Shown piece by piece: positions 5,518 to 6,695 of a DNA stretch of 6,695 nt. The notes beneath the pieces are model-generated. The model worked only from the letters and a program-made list of their open reading frames with translations. It ran no database searches and was not told the DNA's origin. Every line of letters starts with the position of its first letter. Position 1 is the first letter of the stretch. The DNA is from JBBRYW01 sp038237235 (lineage in GTDB: Bacteria; Actinomycetota; Thermoleophilia; Gaiellales; Gaiellaceae): positions 1 to 6,695 of the forward strand of contig JBBRYW010000172.1 in the NCBI GenBank assembly GCA_038237235.1. Reading direction: 5' to 3'. Made by a program: the position numbers and the translations under genes.

Positions 5518-5546
5518 ATACTAGGGCGAACGCATGTTCGTGTCAA
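5518..5546 (-). promoter_or_regulatory. Consensus-like promoter of the LysM gene, predicted leaderless transcript
   Basis: On the minus strand TTGACA (5546-5541) is followed by a 17-bp spacer and TAGTAT (5523-5518). Eight bases (GGGAACGC) separate the -10 from the ATG at 5509, so transcription should begin at or within a base or two of the start codon. The -35 overlaps the TGA stop of the metallophosphoesterase (5545-5543), so the promoter uses the end of that gene. A LexA-type box occupies 14 of the 17 spacer bases. Confidence 0.75.
5527..5540. promoter_or_regulatory. LexA/SOS box 1, in the promoter spacer
   Basis: CGAACGCATGTTCG matches the Gram-positive and actinobacterial SOS-box consensus CGAAC-N4-GTTCG at every defined position and is itself a near-complete dyad. 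It directly abuts the -35 and fills the spacer, where bound LexA would block RNA polymerase. Confidence 0.85.
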
Positions 5547-6028
5547 ATCAGCTCGAGCAGGCGCGGCGCTACCGAGCCGTCCGTGACGGCCAGAAGGAGC
5601 ATCGCCCGGCTCGGTGCGCGCCGCCGCTCGGTGGGACTGCCGGGGTTCAAGATCCAAACGCCGTCGAACCGCGTCGCCTCGGGCTCGTGCGTATGCCCGT
5701 AGACGACGGCGTCGCAGTTGGGAAACGCAGCTACCAGCCGCTCGGCGCGGCCAGAGCGCGGCCCGGGGACGTGCACCATCCCGAGGCGCGCGCCGCCGAC
5801 CTCGACCACGCGCTGCTCAGGCAGGCTCGCCTGCAGGGCCGACTCGTCCATGTTGCCGTAGACCGCCTCGACGGGCGCCAGCTCGCCGAGCTCGGAAAGC
5901 ACGCTCGCCGCGACGAAGTCGCCCGCGTGGAGGATGAGGTCGGCACGCGAGAGCTGATCGAGGCAGCGGGCCGGCAGACGACGTGTGCCCCGCGGCAGGT
6001 GCGTGTCGGAGATGATGGCGACGTTCAC
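5543..6028 (-). CDS. YfcE/MJ0936-type metallophosphoesterase
   Basis: This 161-residue calcineurin-like phosphoesterase is of the small YfcE/MJ0936 class, which hydrolyses phosphodiesters with a two-metal centre. The metal motifs are in order: SDTH (D8, H10), HAGD (D37), YGNMD (N59), a histidine at MVH (H86) and YGHTHEP (H112, H114). The usual HG pair after motif 4 is VHVPGP here, a variation that keeps the metal-binding histidine. The following GRAERL and NPGSPTERR (127-135) are typical of the family. The start is GTG 6028, overlapping the TGA of the DUF1611 gene (GTGA), with only a weak GAGG upstream, so translation is probably coupled. The natural substrate is unknown. It ends 33 bases before the LysM start, and its last codons form the LysM gene's -35. 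Confidence 0.88.
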   Translation of the reverse strand: MNVAIISDTHLPRGTRRLPARCLDQLSRADLILHAGDFVAASVLSELGELAPVEAVYGNMDESALQASLPEQRVVEVGGARLGMVHVPGPRSGRAERLVAAFPNCDAVVYGHTHEPEATRFDGVWILNPGSPTERRRAPSRAMLLLAVTDGSVAPRLLELI

Positions 6029-6695
6029 GCGGCCGTGGCCTCGGGCAAGCGCGCGAGCACGGCGTCGAGGAGCTTCGCGGCGCCGAAGCGAACAGGATCG
6101 TCGGCCGTAAGCCCCGTCTCCTTTTCGGCGGCGGCGATCGCGGTCCCGGCCTCGGCCTCGTCGAGCTCGCGCGTGTTGAGCGCGATTGCCGCCACCCGGG
6201 CGCGCCGCGCGATCAACGCAGCCCGCTCGTGCAGCTCGACTAGCTCACTGAGCGCTGGCATAGGAAAGGCCGGATCCTCGTCGACGAAGCGCTGGCCCGC
6301 CTGATGGCAGAGGACGAGGGCGTGCGGCGCGCTGCCGTGCAGCAGGCCGAGTGTGACGCCCGAGTACTGCGGATGGATTAGCGAGCCCTGGCCCTCGACC
6401 CAGAGCAGCTCTCCCCCGCGCTCGACGCCTTCAATGACCAGGCGCTCGGCCGCGCCTGCGAGGAAGTCCGACACGACCGCGTCGACCGAGATGCCCCATC
6501 CCGCGATCGCGATCCCGGTCTGCCCGGTCGGGACGAACACCGAGCGGAGACCGCGCCGCTTTGCCTCGCGGTCGAGCTCGAGCGCGATCGTCATCTTTCC
6601 GATCGCGCAGTCCGAGCCGACCGTCAGCACGACGCGCGCGGGCAGGCGCAGGTTCTCGCCCGTGGGCACGGTGAGATCCGGAGGCGGCTTTCGCA
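6025..6695 (-). CDS. DUF1611/DgcN-family P-loop protein, 5' end beyond the window
   Basis: The frame is open to the right edge of the window, so the N terminus is missing; the visible part is about 223 residues. It reads in from RKPPPDLTVPTGENL, then carries a P-loop VLTVGSDCAIGKMTIALELD (GSDCAIGKMT is the nucleotide-binding loop), FVPTGQTGIAIAGWGISVDA, the acidic strand LLWVEGQGSLIHP, and SGVTLGLLHGSAPHALVLCH. This is the C-terminal domain of DUF1611 proteins, whose usual length is about 330-350 residues with a Rossmann-like N-terminal half. One characterised member, DgcN, N-acetylates D-glutamate in D-amino-acid breakdown; the role here is inferred from family only. A GTG at 6669 could be read as a start, but the family match continues upstream of it. 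It is probably the first visible gene of the minus-strand operon and overlaps the phosphoesterase gene by GTGA. Confidence 0.88.
   Translation of the reverse strand, partial: RKPPPDLTVPTGENLRLPARVVLTVGSDCAIGKMTIALELDREAKRRGLRSVFVPTGQTGIAIAGWGISVDAVVSDFLAGAAERLVIEGVERGGELLWVEGQGSLIHPQYSGVTLGLLHGSAPHALVLCHQAGQRFVDEDPAFPMPALSELVELHERAALIARRARVAAIALNTRELDEAEAGTAIAAAEKETGLTADDPVRFGAAKLLDAVLARLPEATAA

Noticed and set aside
5534..6304. 256-codon plus-strand frame spanning the phosphoesterase and DUF1611 genes
   Set aside because: It is an antisense shadow crossing two real genes, with no recognisable domain.
1..6695. CRISPR array, tRNA or rRNA gene
   Set aside because: I saw no regularly spaced repeats and no cloverleaf or ribosomal RNA signature on either strand.

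Overview
The window is very GC-rich, with strong G/C bias at third codon positions and many ATGA- or GTGA-type gene overlaps. Together with the protein sequences, this suggests a high-GC actinobacterium. The right half reads to me like the Gaiellales/Solirubrobacterales (Thermoleophilia) group. That placement rests on remembered family resemblance, not on a search.

Left half (1-3967), variable and rearranged. It opens with an uncertain reading frame and a headless C-terminal piece of a type ISP-like restriction-modification enzyme (141-596). A perfect 17-bp palindrome follows. Next is an intact 707-residue GT-C (family 39-like) membrane glycosyltransferase (682-2805, plus strand). Convergent to it is an intact class I SAM methyltransferase (2927-3694, minus strand). 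Just upstream of the methyltransferase is the tail of another minus-strand gene, which overlaps it by ATGA but has been cut off and probably frameshifted. That tail abuts a second copy of the last ~32 codons of the glycosyltransferase (3848-3967). The methyltransferase therefore lies between two ~97-bp direct repeats. This looks like a cell-surface glycan locus remodelled by recombination, leaving three or more gene remnants.

Right half (3975-6695), compact, all on the minus strand. In transcription order it holds: a DUF1611/DgcN-family P-loop protein (its start lies beyond the window); a YfcE-like metallophosphoesterase starting on a GTGA overlap; a 79-residue membrane-anchored LysM protein; ribonuclease Z (rnz); and a small DUF2007-like protein starting on an ATGA overlap with a strong Shine-Dalgarno.

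The most striking element is the promoter of the LysM gene. It has TTGACA, a 17-bp spacer and TAGTAT. A perfect CGAAC-N4-GTTCG LexA/SOS box fills most of the spacer, and a second near-perfect box covers the predicted transcription start and the start codon. The -10 ends only 8 nt before the ATG, so the mRNA is predicted to be leaderless. This matches the logic of the SOS-induced LysM division inhibitors YneA (Bacillus) and Rv2719c (Mycobacterium), but the gene is shorter and sits directly upstream of rnz rather than beside lexA in this window. If transcripts read through, DNA damage could also raise RNase Z and the DUF2007-like protein.
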